Counted from the first letter of the stretch, positions 52,075 through 61,254 are shown. The stretch: DNA of 64,000 bases from Mucilaginibacter phenanthrenivorans (GCF_024721155.1 NZ_JAHVAP010000012.1:186001-250000); one strand, 5' to 3'. Numbers and translations are program-made. Notes: a model not told the origin generated them from the letters alone.

Positions 52075-53701
52075 GTTCCTTAGGTACCGTTATTGGTGTT
52101 ACCTGTTCCCAATTGGCACGCAGTGTAATTAGGGTATCATCAACCCAAATATTTTCCGGTTGAGTTTTCTGCTTCACGTTTCCGCTATCCCACTTACCAT
52201 TTTTATTGGCGTCGTAAACTACCCTTACACCATATTTTCCTGTTAGGTAATTTTTGTATACCAGGTTACCAGATTTATGGATCACGTCTCTTCTTAAAAG
52301 ATCCTTGTTCTCATTTAATAATTCAACCACATAACTTTTTCCTGTATCAGGCAAAGTTATTGCCAGGGTAAGCAAACTGTAGTTTTCAGGTTTATCAATA
52401 TTGAACTTTTTAAAGAACCTTTTATTTTTATCACCATAAATATCGGTAAAGGCGTTCTCGCCAATATCCACTATGTAATTGTCGTTCTGTTTCCAACGAT
52501 ATTTCACAAAGAAGTTTTTGGGATTAGCCGTGTCCTTTTCTACGGTGAAGTTAGTCACCTCGGCAGAATCTTCCTTTAAAGTAATTTGGCCGGCATCGAA
52601 AACGTCAACAGGATAATTATTTCTTATGATCAGGTCTGTACCTGGTTTTAATTTACCATCGCCGGTGATATTAAAGGAGAAGGCCATGTTGCGCTGAAAA
52701 GTTTCCTTTAGTCGTTTTCTTTTTGCAATAGTATCTAATGGTTTATTTTTATCATAGAATGCTATCCGCAATGAGTCAAACGCCATGTTACGCATATACA
52801 GCATAGCCGTATCCTTAGTTTTGCTGAAGTCGACTATTTTATATTTATCGAAGTCGGGAGGATAAACTATTTTGATTGATGGATCATCCAGGCGTTTATT
52901 TAATATAAAGGTCAATTTACCGTCGGTGTCGAAACTGTTTATGATTCTTAGTTTGGCCGGTTCCTGTTTGAATAGTTTTAATTGAATATTAGAGGTGTCT
53001 TTTGTAAGATGAATAACTTCCTTATTAAAGGCAATCAACTCGTCATCCTTATTATAAATTTTATCAGGTGTCGTTTCCTTTAGTGCATAAATGCGATAAT
53101 CATCAGGGTGCAGGTTATTCAATGAAAAATTTCCGGAGCTGTCTGTTGTGGCATAAACTGTCGGCTTCTTTTTACCAAACAAGGTAGAGTCCTGTTTTAG
53201 GGTGAAAAGCATAACCGTTACATCCTTTTCCTTTTGCTGAGTTGTTGAATTTATAACGGTGCCCGATACACTAAGTGAATCGATATGCGGACCGGTTGAA
53301 AAAACATAAGTGAAATTTTTTAAAACGTTCGACTCATTTACGTCGGCAATTGCTTTACCAAAATTTATAACATAGGTTGTGTTTTTTTCAAGCGAATCCT
53401 TTAACGTAATTAAAACGCTTTTACTTTTTATTTTATACTCCGGTAATTTTGCCGGGGTAGGGCTCATGCTGATTTCTGTATAAGTATTATTCAGTTTAAA
53501 ATATTCATCGAAATCAAGCTGGATAGTTTTGGCTTTAAAATTCCGCGTCATATTTTCAGGAGTAGCCTTCAACAATTTTGGCGGATCATGATCCCGTGGT
53601 CCTCCCTGGGGATTTTGACGGTTAGCGCAGCCGGAAATCAGTAAAATGATGCAAAAAGCAGTTAAAATCGATCCAAAAAAAGAGGCTTTTTTATTTAACA
53701 T
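52064..53701 (-). CDS. Large lipoprotein with bacterial Ig-like (SbsA-type) domain
   Basis: A 545-aa lipoprotein (signal ending LLISGC, lipid site C25). After NPQGGPRDHDPPKLL comes a Big_5/SbsA Ig-like domain (IQLDFDEYFKLNNTYTEISMSP, KNTTYVINFGKAIADVNESN), then a carboxypeptidase-regulatory-like part (FSLNNLHPDDYRIYALKET) and more beta domains to a DANKNGKWDSGN calcium-loop-like segment near the end. This layout is common in Bacteroidota envelope lipoproteins; the function is not known. It is convergent with the carbonic anhydrase gene, with an 11-base overlap. Confidence 0.9.
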   Translation of the reverse strand: MLNKKASFFGSILTAFCIILLISGCANRQNPQGGPRDHDPPKLLKATPENMTRNFKAKTIQLDFDEYFKLNNTYTEISMSPTPAKLPEYKIKSKSVLITLKDSLEKNTTYVINFGKAIADVNESNVLKNFTYVFSTGPHIDSLSVSGTVINSTTQQKEKDVTVMLFTLKQDSTLFGKKKPTVYATTDSSGNFSLNNLHPDDYRIYALKETTPDKIYNKDDELIAFNKEVIHLTKDTSNIQLKLFKQEPAKLRIINSFDTDGKLTFILNKRLDDPSIKIVYPPDFDKYKIVDFSKTKDTAMLYMRNMAFDSLRIAFYDKNKPLDTIAKRKRLKETFQRNMAFSFNITGDGKLKPGTDLIIRNNYPVDVFDAGQITLKEDSAEVTNFTVEKDTANPKNFFVKYRWKQNDNYIVDIGENAFTDIYGDKNKRFFKKFNIDKPENYSLLTLAITLPDTGKSYVVELLNENKDLLRRDVIHKSGNLVYKNYLTGKYGVRVVYDANKNGKWDSGNVKQKTQPENIWVDDTLITLRANWEQVTPITVPKEPTP

Positions 53702-53818
53702 TGTTTTTAAACGCTATAAGCGATTTTTTTATTTTGACGATTACGGATATTAAAAATTAAAAATAATTGATTTAAAAAGATATTTTCGCAATATATTAAA
53801 TATCAATCAGTTACAACG

Positions 53819-55681
53819 CTATCTGGAGATGTGAACCATTAAAACTGACACATCCGATGGGGTGACCCCCGAAATCCGGGAGGCCTGTCCTAAAGTGCGT
53901 GGTTTTATCTTCATTAATTTTTCACGGGCCTCTTTCGACAAGGATACCAGTTGCTGATAATTGAATTCAGGGTTGATCTCCTTGTCCTCCATTTTTTTCA
54001 TTCGCGCTACCACTTCCAATTCCTTCTCAAAATAACTCTCATATTTAATTTTTATTTCAGCCTGCTCAATAGTTTCTTTATCATAATTTGATAAAAGGGT
54101 ACTGAGGTTTTCGTCCGCTTTTTGCAGGTCGGTAAAACCAACTTGCGGACGGCTTAATAAATTAAATAATTTGGTATTTTGATTTAGTGCCGATGTGCCT
54201 AATTCTTCAAGCAGACTATTTACCGCGCCAGGCTCAATTGATTTTGATTTGGTATAGGCAACAATATCGTCGGAGTTTTTAACCTTGGAGTTTACCTTTT
54301 CCAAACGTTCATCACTTATCAAACCAAGTTCATGCGCCATTGGGCTTAACCTGATGTCGGCATTATCCTGGCGTAATAAAAGGCGATGTTCAGCCCTTGA
54401 GGTAAACATACGGTAAGGTTCTTCGGTGCCTTTTGTTACCAGGTCATCTATAAGTACCCCGATATATGATTCTGATCTTTTCATGATCAGTTCATGTTTA
54501 TCATTTATTTTTTGGTGGGCGTTTATCCCTGCAACAAATCCCTGTGATGCTGCTTCCTCGTAACCGGTTGTGCCGTTTATTTGTCCGGCAAAATATAGGT
54601 TACTGATCAGTTTTGTTTCCAGGGTAAGGCCTAATTGGGTAGGGGGGAAGTAATCGTATTCAATGGCATAACCCGGCCTGAACATTTTAGCGTTCTCAAA
54701 TCCGGGGATCTGGATCAATGCTTTGTATTGAATATCCTCAGGTAACGAAGTAGAAAAACCATTTACATAAATCTCAACCGTGTTCCATCCTTCGGGTTCC
54801 ACGAAGATCTGGTGGCGGTCGCGCTCAGCAAAACGGTTGATCTTATCCTCAATCGATGGACAATATCTTGGACCTAAACCTTTAATTCTGCCAGTAAACA
54901 TCGGCGATTTTTCAAAACCTTCCTTTAATGTTTCGTGTACATTTTTGTTGGTATAGGTGATCCAGCAGCAGCGTTGCTCCTTTGCCATCTCTACATCGGT
55001 GAAAGAAAATCTGCCGCGTTCCTCGTCTCCCCATTGCTCTTCCATCAGGCTGTAATTTAAACTACGGCCATCAACACGGGGTGGGGTACCGGTTTTCATT
55101 CTGCCAGATTCAAATCCTAGTTGTACCAATTGCTCGGTCAAGCCGGTAGCTGCCTTCTCAGCAGTCCGGCCACCACCGAAACGTTTTTCTCCGATATGGA
55201 TCAAGCCATTTAAAAAAGTGCCATTGGTAAGCACTACCGCATCGGCTTCAATCTCTATTCCCAGGGATGTTTTTACACCTGCGATGGTGTTATTTTTTAC
55301 CAGTAACGAGGTTACGGTATCCTGCCAAAAATCTACATTTGGGATTCTCTCCAGGGCCAAACGCCACTCTTCAGCAAAACGCATCCGGTCGCTTTGTGCT
55401 CTTGGGCTCCACATAGCAGGGCCTTTTGAGCGGTTTAACATCCGGAATTGGAGCGATGTTTTATCCGTAATTATACCTGAATAACCACCCATGGCGTCAA
55501 TCTCCCGCACAATTTGCCCTTTCGCAACACCGCCCATAGCAGGGTTACAACTCATCTGTGCTATCACTCCCATATTCATGGTAACTAATAAAACTGATGA
55601 GCCAAGGTTGGCAGCAGCAGCAGCAGCTTCACAGCCGGCATGTCCTGCACCAACAACTATTACATTATATTTCTTAAACAT
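53819..55681 (-). CDS. mnmG: tRNA uridine-5-carboxymethylaminomethyl modification enzyme MnmG (GidA)
   Basis: A 620-aa FAD protein that, with MnmE, modifies the wobble uridine of several tRNAs. The FAD-binding start is YNVIVVGAGHAGCEAAAAAANLG, followed by SCNPAMGGVAKGQIVREIDAMGG and the family blocks FNGLIHIGEKRFGGGR-like, GTPPRVDGRSL, and the helical end RTLGQASRISGVTPSDVSVL. Length is normal. mnmG is often close to the chromosomal origin; here its 5' side carries a cluster of parS-type sites. Confidence 0.96.
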   Translation of the reverse strand: MFKKYNVIVVGAGHAGCEAAAAAANLGSSVLLVTMNMGVIAQMSCNPAMGGVAKGQIVREIDAMGGYSGIITDKTSLQFRMLNRSKGPAMWSPRAQSDRMRFAEEWRLALERIPNVDFWQDTVTSLLVKNNTIAGVKTSLGIEIEADAVVLTNGTFLNGLIHIGEKRFGGGRTAEKAATGLTEQLVQLGFESGRMKTGTPPRVDGRSLNYSLMEEQWGDEERGRFSFTDVEMAKEQRCCWITYTNKNVHETLKEGFEKSPMFTGRIKGLGPRYCPSIEDKINRFAERDRHQIFVEPEGWNTVEIYVNGFSTSLPEDIQYKALIQIPGFENAKMFRPGYAIEYDYFPPTQLGLTLETKLISNLYFAGQINGTTGYEEAASQGFVAGINAHQKINDKHELIMKRSESYIGVLIDDLVTKGTEEPYRMFTSRAEHRLLLRQDNADIRLSPMAHELGLISDERLEKVNSKVKNSDDIVAYTKSKSIEPGAVNSLLEELGTSALNQNTKLFNLLSRPQVGFTDLQKADENLSTLLSNYDKETIEQAEIKIKYESYFEKELEVVARMKKMEDKEINPEFNYQQLVSLSKEAREKLMKIKPRTLGQASRISGVTPSDVSVLMVHISR

Positions 55682-55723
55682 TTCAGTAACCCTTACAGGC
55701 CTCTATTTAGTATTTTGAACGTT

Positions 55724-55739
55724 TGTTCCACGTGGAACA
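55724..55739. other. parS-type site 1
   Basis: TGTTCCACGTGGAACA, a perfect 16-base palindrome matching the ParB-binding parS consensus TGTTNCACGTGNAACA, 43 bases upstream of mnmG. Confidence 0.88.
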
Positions 55740-55767
55740 TGGTCTTGTTATAGGTAAATTTTATTGT

Positions 55768-55791
55768 AGAGACGCAATTTATTACATCTCT
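55768..55791. repeat. Hairpin 1 between parS sites
   Basis: Near-palindrome AGAGACGCAATT...ATCTCT; first of three related hairpins that alternate with the parS sites. Confidence 0.7.
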
Positions 55792-55809
55792 GTTTTGTTT
55801 ATTTATACA

Positions 55810-55825
55810 TGTTCCACGTGGAACA
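55810..55825. other. parS-type site 2
   Basis: TGTTCCACGTGGAACA, extended on both sides to a longer palindrome by ATACA and TGTAT. Confidence 0.88.
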
Positions 55826-55853
55826 TGTATAAATGCTATATAATTAATTATCA

Positions 55854-55877
55854 AGAGACGTAAAATTTTACGTCTCT
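55854..55877. repeat. Hairpin 2 between parS sites (perfect)
   Basis: Perfect 24-base palindrome with half-site AGAGACGTAAAA. Confidence 0.75.
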
Positions 55878-55892
55878 ACAGAGTGTGTATTG

Positions 55893-55908
55893 TGTTCCAC
55901 GTGGAACA
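55893..55908. other. parS-type site 3
   Basis: TGTTCCACGTGGAACA flanked by GTG and CAC, so the palindrome is extended. Confidence 0.88.
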
Positions 55909-55953
55909 CAATAACTATCCAATATTTCATTTACTCTCTTGTATATTCTCTGT

Positions 55954-55977
55954 AGAGACGCAATATATTACGTCTCC
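55954..55977. repeat. Hairpin 3 between parS sites
   Basis: AGAGACGCAATATATTACGT plus CTCC; same family as hairpins 1 and 2. Confidence 0.7.
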
Positions 55978-55996
55978 TATTATTCTTTATGCAAAA

Positions 55997-56251
55997 TTAT
56001 CTATTATCATCCGTTGTTCCACGTGGAACATTAAATAATGATAGTAATGCTACAAACGCCCAAACAGCTTCTAATACGATGAAAGGATAGAAGCGGATCA
56101 GGTAGGAGGATAAGCAACAGATCCCTGCACCAATAAAGTTCATTAAGCTATATATTTTGCTGCTTGCAGGCAGTTTCTTATATAGATTTAACAGGAACGC
56201 GATCAATAAAATGATCACGCCAATTGATGCTAATATATCTGAGAACTTCAT
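55997..56251 (-). CDS. CBU_0592-like small membrane protein
   Basis: An 84-aa protein with three hydrophobic helices (ILASIGVIILLIAFLLNLY, YSLMNFIGAGICCLSSYLI, FYPFIVLEAVWAFVALLSLF), like the CBU_0592 family of unknown function (tentative). It starts one base after the ABC-F gene stop on the same strand. Its last codons (NVPRGT) are formed by parS-type site 4, so the partition site is embedded in coding sequence. Confidence 0.82.
   Translation of the reverse strand: MKFSDILASIGVIILLIAFLLNLYKKLPASSKIYSLMNFIGAGICCLSSYLIRFYPFIVLEAVWAFVALLSLFNVPRGTTDDNR
56015..56030. other. parS-type site 4, inside a coding region
   Basis: TGTTCCACGTGGAACA inside the 3' end of the small membrane protein gene. 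Confidence 0.88.
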
Positions 56252-56252
56252 T

Positions 56253-58118
56253 TTACGCTTCCTTTAGTTCGGTTAACTCAATCCAGCGCATGCTTTTTTC
56301 ATCCAGTTTACTGTTTAAAGTTTTGATCTGGTCAAGAATTTCATTCAACTTAACAGACTCAATTCCCACTACGTTTAATGCATCATTCTTTTCCTGGATC
56401 TGTTTTTCAATTACAGCTATTTCACTTTCCAGTATATCCAGCTCCTTTTGTTCCTTAAAGCTTAGCTTGTTCTTTTTAACCTCGGTTGTTTTAGGTGTTT
56501 CAATAACGGGATTCTTCTTGCTTTGTTGCTTGCTTTCTTCCAGTTCAATCCGGTACGACGAATAGTTTCCGTTATAAATTCGTACGTTGCCGCCCTCTTC
56601 CATAATGAAAAGCTGGTCGGTTAGCTTATCTAATAAGTACCTATCGTGCGATACCATCATCAGTACGCCCGAATAGTTGGTTAAAAATTCCTCTAACACA
56701 TTTAACGTATCAATATCCAAATCATTTGTTGGCTCATCCAGAATCAGAAAATTTGGATTCTTCATCAAAATGCTCATTAATTGGAGACGCTTCTTTTCGC
56801 CACCGCTTAATTTGGAGATAAAGCCATATTGTTTTGCAGGTGGAAACAGGAATAAGGTAAGCAGGGCAGAGGCGGAAATTAGTTTGCCATCGGCCATCGT
56901 TATAAATTCGGCTACGTTCTTTACAATATCAATAACACGCTCATCCTCCTTAAATACAATACCCGACTGGTGAAAATACCCGATAACCGTAGTTTCTCCT
57001 TTGTCTACAACGCCTTTGTCAGGCTGTAACGATCCGGTAATTAAATTAAGCAGCGTTGATTTGCCGCTGCCGTTTTTTCCGGCAAGGCCAATCCTGTCGC
57101 CTTTCTTAAATACGTAGTTAAAATCACTGATAAATGTTTGTCCGCGGAAGGCCTTATAAAGATGACTCATCTCCATAATTTTATTACCCTGGCGGGCAGT
57201 CTTTACACTAAGCTCAACTTTAAGCTTAGGTCCGCCGTCTTTTGTTTTTTCTTCCAAATCATAAAAAGCATCTATACGTGCCTTTGATTTGGTACCGCGT
57301 GCCTGTGGTTGCCTGCGCATCCATTCCAGCTCTTTTCTTAATAAGTTGCTGTTTTTTTGAAATGAAGCCGCATCTGCGCTTTCGCGTTCCGCCTTCTTTT
57401 CCAAATAGTAACCGTAATTGCCAACGTAGGGGATGATCTTGCCCTTATCTATCTCCAGGATCTCGTTACACACATTATCCAGGAAGTACCTGTCGTGTGT
57501 AACCATCAGGATTGTTTTTGATCCGTCGGTCAGTAATTTTTCCAACCACTCAATGGTATCGATGTCCAAATGGTTGGTAGGCTCATCTAATATATAAATA
57601 TCCGGGTCCTCGATCAATAGCTTAGCCAGGGCTAAACGTTTCTTCTGTCCACCTGATAAGGTCGCGATCTTTTGGTTGAGGTGGTGAATATCCAGCCGGC
57701 CCAAAATTGTTTTAATTTTGTACTCATATTCCCAGGCATCCACATTGCTCATTTCCTCCATGATGTTTTCAATGGCCTTAGCATTGTCCGGGTCGTTCTC
57801 CAGCAATTCCTCGTATTTGCGGATCATTTGCTGCTGCACGTCATCGGCATGAAAAATATAATCGCTGATGGTAACGGCATCTTTAAACCAGGGGTCCTGC
57901 TCCAGGTAACCCATGTTAAGGTCACGCATCTGGGCAACCTTACCCTCGGTGGGTTTCAGGCTACCAGCTAATAATTTTAGCAGCGTAGATTTGCCGGCGC
58001 CATTGATACCAACTAGCGCAACCCTGCGGCCGCGGTTAATCCCGATGGACACATTTTTGAACAGCCAATGGTCATGGAAGGAGTGGCCGAGATTTTCGGC
58101 AGAAATATAATTACTCAC
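56253..58118 (-). CDS. ABC-F family ATPase
   Basis: A 621-aa soluble protein with two ABC ATPase domains and no membrane part. Domain 1 has Walker A GINGAGKSTLL and signature LSGGQKKRLALAKLL with YILDEPTNHLDI; domain 2 has GKNGSGKSTLLNL and LSGGEKKRLQLMSIL with LILDEPTNDLDI. A charged inter-domain linker and a C-terminal coiled coil (KEQKELDILESEIAVIEKQIQEK) fit the Uup-like branch. ABC-F proteins bind ribosomes and resolve stalled translation. The gene overlaps the upstream oxidoreductase gene by four bases and is followed by the small membrane protein after one base. Confidence 0.94.
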   Translation of the reverse strand: MSNYISAENLGHSFHDHWLFKNVSIGINRGRRVALVGINGAGKSTLLKLLAGSLKPTEGKVAQMRDLNMGYLEQDPWFKDAVTISDYIFHADDVQQQMIRKYEELLENDPDNAKAIENIMEEMSNVDAWEYEYKIKTILGRLDIHHLNQKIATLSGGQKKRLALAKLLIEDPDIYILDEPTNHLDIDTIEWLEKLLTDGSKTILMVTHDRYFLDNVCNEILEIDKGKIIPYVGNYGYYLEKKAERESADAASFQKNSNLLRKELEWMRRQPQARGTKSKARIDAFYDLEEKTKDGGPKLKVELSVKTARQGNKIMEMSHLYKAFRGQTFISDFNYVFKKGDRIGLAGKNGSGKSTLLNLITGSLQPDKGVVDKGETTVIGYFHQSGIVFKEDERVIDIVKNVAEFITMADGKLISASALLTLFLFPPAKQYGFISKLSGGEKKRLQLMSILMKNPNFLILDEPTNDLDIDTLNVLEEFLTNYSGVLMMVSHDRYLLDKLTDQLFIMEEGGNVRIYNGNYSSYRIELEESKQQSKKNPVIETPKTTEVKKNKLSFKEQKELDILESEIAVIEKQIQEKNDALNVVGIESVKLNEILDQIKTLNSKLDEKSMRWIELTELKEA

Positions 58119-58771
58119 GATAGTTCCTTTATTTTATCAGAGAGGTAGGTGTGTACCCCCGGTGTATTTTTTAATGATTGATTGAACATGGCCCGCGCAA
58201 TAGTTGGCGCAGAAATGCTCCGGTATTTTTTTAGGCTGCCAATTAGTAAATGATCCAGGAGTTTCATCACAACGGTAAGGGTCCCCTCCATTGAACGGTG
58301 TTCCTTCCTGTCGCCTTTAATGAAGGCCGGGCGATAGATCTGTAAGGATGGCAACCCAACCTTTTTCAGGTCATCTTCCGTTTCACCTTTCATCTTCGTG
58401 TAGAAGTTTGAGGCGCCTGCATCGGCCCCCATTGACGACACTAAATGAAACTGACCGATTTTATTTTTCAATGCGATCTGCGCCAGCTGCACCGGGTAGT
58501 CATGATCTATCTTTCGGTAGATTTTGAGATCGGGTGTTTTCTTCCTGGTTGAGCCGAGACACGAGAAAATAACGTCTCCTGTAATCTCGTGGGCATAGCT
58601 ATCCAGTTTGTCGAAATCAACAACAAGTTGTTTTAATTTGGGGTGCTGCAGGGGTAACTCCTTCCGCACTAAAATAAGCACTTCGTCATAGCCTGGTTCA
58701 TGCAAAAGAATCTCTAGCAGGCTACTGCCTGTCAATCCGCTTGCTCCTGCTATGATCGCCTTTTTAGACAT
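58115..58771 (-). CDS. NAD(P)-binding oxidoreductase-like protein
   Basis: A 218-aa atypical short-chain-dehydrogenase-like protein. The Rossmann start is KKAIIAGASGLTGSSLLEILL, then GDVIFSCLGSTRKKT and FHLVSSMGADAGASNFYTKMKGETEDDLK, close to the HTATIP2-like NAD(P)-binding group. The substrate is unknown. ATG 58771 is used; a longer N terminus would run towards the promoter box at 58790-58797. It ends in a four-base overlap with the ABC-F start, so both are co-translated. Confidence 0.9.
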   Translation of the reverse strand: MSKKAIIAGASGLTGSSLLEILLHEPGYDEVLILVRKELPLQHPKLKQLVVDFDKLDSYAHEITGDVIFSCLGSTRKKTPDLKIYRKIDHDYPVQLAQIALKNKIGQFHLVSSMGADAGASNFYTKMKGETEDDLKKVGLPSLQIYRPAFIKGDRKEHRSMEGTLTVVMKLLDHLLIGSLKKYRSISAPTIARAMFNQSLKNTPGVHTYLSDKIKELS

Positions 58772-58789
58772 TTGGCACCCAATTTTTTG

Positions 58790-58797
58790 CAAAAATA
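58790..58797 (-). promoter_or_regulatory. Probable promoter -7 box for the 58771-55997 transcript
   Basis: On the minus strand TATTTTTG, an exact TAnnTTTG match, 18 bases before the ATG of the oxidoreductase gene. Confidence 0.5.
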
Positions 58798-58940
58798 CGG
58801 ATAATTAAATTGTTAGATATTTTGGGGTTTTTGAAGGTGAAATTTCTCAAAAAAATACCGGTTGAATTAACCCGGAATAGTGTCGATCATCAAGTAAAAA
58901 ACGGAAATCATCTTATCATCTGATGATTAATATATTTACG

Positions 58941-59609
58941 CTATCTCATTGACTGACTGGTGATTTTGGAACTCCAGAACCAGGCCATTTTTGGGTCCTC
59001 GCGCAACACACTATCAAATAATTTATGGTGATTTTCTGACGAATTTTTAAAAAAGGAAGTGTTGTTGTGCGTGTCCAGCAAATCGTTTTTTAGTTGCAGT
59101 GCGAAGAGTTTATAAAGGTCAGAAAGGATGTCATTTTTTGAGGCTTCGGCTAGTGCAATATAAAAGCTGATGTGGGCCTCGATGCATTCCTCAACCAGGT
59201 TTTCGTCGGCTGCTTTGGTGCGTTTTTTTAGAAAATGTTCCAGCTTTGAGATGTCGTTCCCGGTGCGGTTCGTGGCAGCCATTTCAGCGACTTTGTTCTC
59301 CAGTATATCGCGTACTTCGTCAATGTGCTTTGCAGACGCGCGTTTTAAACGCTGCCCTAAAGGTTCATTAATTCCCGAGCTATCCTCAACGAATGTACCT
59401 ACGCCTTGCTGTACCCGCAGGAAGCCGGAGTTCACCAGGATTTTCACCGCCTCGCGAATGGATGAGCGCCCAACGCCGAAGTCCTTCATCAAATCAGCCT
59501 CAACAGGTAGCTTTTGATTTACCTTATAGGACTTTTTTAAAATGCGTTCCTGTAGCTTGGCCGCTACTTCATCGGCCAGTGATTTGCGCGGAATTAGGTT
59601 TTGGTTCAT
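58941..59609 (-). CDS. GntR-family (FadR-type) transcription regulator
   Basis: A 222-aa regulator: N-terminal winged helix (LADEVAAKLQERILKKSYKV, LPVEADLMKDFGVGRSSIREAVKIL, GFLRVQQGVGTFV) and a C-terminal all-helical FCD ligand domain (VRDILENKVAEMAATNRTG, CIEAHISFYIALAEASKND). ATG 59609 gives the standard start MNQNLIPRKSLADEV; a longer frame upstream has no such content. It is divergent from the metallophosphatase gene, a possible target. The effector is unknown. Confidence 0.92.
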   Translation of the reverse strand: MNQNLIPRKSLADEVAAKLQERILKKSYKVNQKLPVEADLMKDFGVGRSSIREAVKILVNSGFLRVQQGVGTFVEDSSGINEPLGQRLKRASAKHIDEVRDILENKVAEMAATNRTGNDISKLEHFLKKRTKAADENLVEECIEAHISFYIALAEASKNDILSDLYKLFALQLKNDLLDTHNNTSFFKNSSENHHKLFDSVLREDPKMAWFWSSKITSQSMR

Positions 59610-59778
59610 CTGATGGTCTGATGAGGGTAAATATAGGCTTAGTTTTAAAAAATATCTATGCCCCGACAATTAAGTTTTTGTAATATTTTCGTTTCCCGCC
59701 GGTTTTTCCGGTATATTCCTATCCCGTTTATCTTTAATTTATTGATGTTAATCTTACGCTGATTTTATGTTGTGGGTT

Positions 59779-59786
59779 TAACTTTG
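59779..59786 (+). promoter_or_regulatory. Probable promoter -7 box for the metallophosphatase gene
   Basis: TAACTTTG, an exact TAnnTTTG match, 24 bases before ATG 59811. Confidence 0.55.
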
Positions 59787-59810
59787 CCTTAATATTGCAC
59801 CCAAATTATT

Positions 59811-60716
59811 ATGCAACGCAGATCGCTTATCAAAGGTCTTGGCGGGATAATGTTAACACCCGCACTGCCATTTAAAAGTTTCGCAACAGATCAAAAGCCT
59901 GTTTTACGAGTAGCACATCTTACCGATGTTCACCTAAAAAATAAATGGGATGCCCCTGCCAGGTTTGCCAAATGCCTGCATCATGTACAGCAACAGCCCA
60001 ATGTAGATTTTATACTTAACGGTGGCGATGTTGTTTTTGACATGAATAAGGAGAACATCGATACCATAAATACCGAATGGAAATTGTGGCACTCGAGCAT
60101 AAAGGCTGATTGCGGCTTACCCATCCATTATGTGTTGGGCAATCATGATATTTGGTGGAATGAAGACGACAAAGGCCAGGCGATATACGGAAAAAAGTAT
60201 GCCATGGACCAGCTTCAGCTATCATCGCCCTGGAATAGCTTTACCAAAAACGGCTGGAAATTTATTTTGCTGGATAGTGTTCACCTTGATATTGACGGTA
60301 CCTGGTATATCGGAAAATTAGGCGATGAGCAGTTTGCATGGCTCACTAATGAACTGAAAAATACACCGGCCAGCATGCCCGTTTGCGTTTTATCACACAT
60401 CCCCATTTTATCGGCTACGCTAATGGTTGATGACATTTCTGATAATAGCAATAAGTGGGAGATCCTGGGGGGTGATATGCATACCGATACGGGGAAGATC
60501 ATTAGTTTATTTTACCAGCATCCCAATGTAAAGCTTTGCCTCAGTGGTCATATCCACCTGCGCGACAAGGTGGTTTACAATAACGTTACCTATATATGTA
60601 ACGGAGCGGTAAGCGGCGCCTGGTGGGAAGGAAATAAACGCGAAACGGCTCCGGGCTACGGTTTAATTGACTTTTATGCCGACGGCAGCTTTACAGAGCA
60701 ATATGTAAATTATTGA
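59811..60716 (+). CDS. Exported calcineurin-like metallophosphatase
   Basis: A 301-aa phosphoesterase with a twin-arginine-type signal (QRRSLIKGLGGIMLTPALP), so it is probably exported folded with its metals. Metal-binding motifs are DVH at 39-41, GGD at 71-73, GNHD at 110-113, a later SHIP and the final GHIH. Substrates could be phosphodiesters or phosphomonoesters outside the cytoplasm. TatA at 5028 could serve its export. It is divergent from a GntR-type regulator. Confidence 0.92.
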   Translation: MQRRSLIKGLGGIMLTPALPFKSFATDQKPVLRVAHLTDVHLKNKWDAPARFAKCLHHVQQQPNVDFILNGGDVVFDMNKENIDTINTEWKLWHSSIKADCGLPIHYVLGNHDIWWNEDDKGQAIYGKKYAMDQLQLSSPWNSFTKNGWKFILLDSVHLDIDGTWYIGKLGDEQFAWLTNELKNTPASMPVCVLSHIPILSATLMVDDISDNSNKWEILGGDMHTDTGKIISLFYQHPNVKLCLSGHIHLRDKVVYNNVTYICNGAVSGAWWEGNKRETAPGYGLIDFYADGSFTEQYVNY

Positions 60717-60727
60717 CAGCTAATTGA

Positions 60728-61099
60728 TTATGCGGCCAGCTGGTATTCTACCTTTTTTATAAGGCTATTAAGATCGAACGGTTTTTGCAGGATATCATCC
60801 GGCGCCCCTTTTTGTTTGAGTGATGCACTGATAGATTCATCGCTCGAACACATGATAACAGGCAGGTTCTGAGTGGTTTTATTCAGCTTTATCAACTGGC
60901 AGATCTCCATGCCATTTATACCCGGTAATATCGCTTCAAGTATTATTAAGTCGGGATGATCCTTTTTAATATGATCAAAAACGTCGCTGCCTGTAGTAGT
61001 TACAAAAACCTGGTAGCCACAATTAATCAATATGTAGGTCATCACCTCAACAAGCAAGGCGTTGTCCTCCACTATTAATATTTTTTTTTGCGCTTCCAT
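60728..61099 (-). CDS. Stand-alone receiver protein with Glu at the phosphoacceptor position
   Basis: A 123-aa receiver domain without output domain. The acidic pair (E11, D12), the Ser in VIMCSSDE and the Lys in ILQKPFD are conserved, but the usual phosphorylated Asp is Glu (E55 in DLIILEAILPG; codon GAA on the minus strand). Such a change can mimic the phosphorylated state, so the protein may be constantly on, or act without phosphorylation. It is convergent with the metallophosphatase gene, 11 bases apart. Its partner is not visible. Confidence 0.92.
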   Translation of the reverse strand: MEAQKKILIVEDNALLVEVMTYILINCGYQVFVTTTGSDVFDHIKKDHPDLIILEAILPGINGMEICQLIKLNKTTQNLPVIMCSSDESISASLKQKGAPDDILQKPFDLNSLIKKVEYQLAA

Positions 61100-61254
61100 T
61101 TTTCGTTTTACGTGTTAATATTAACCTATAGTGCAAAGCCTGTGCCACTAATAAGCAAATAGAAATATAACTACTTAATTTTGAGGTTATAACAAGTCGC
61201 CACCTATATTTAATGAATAAAAAAGGATTTATTATGACAATGCATCACTTTTGT

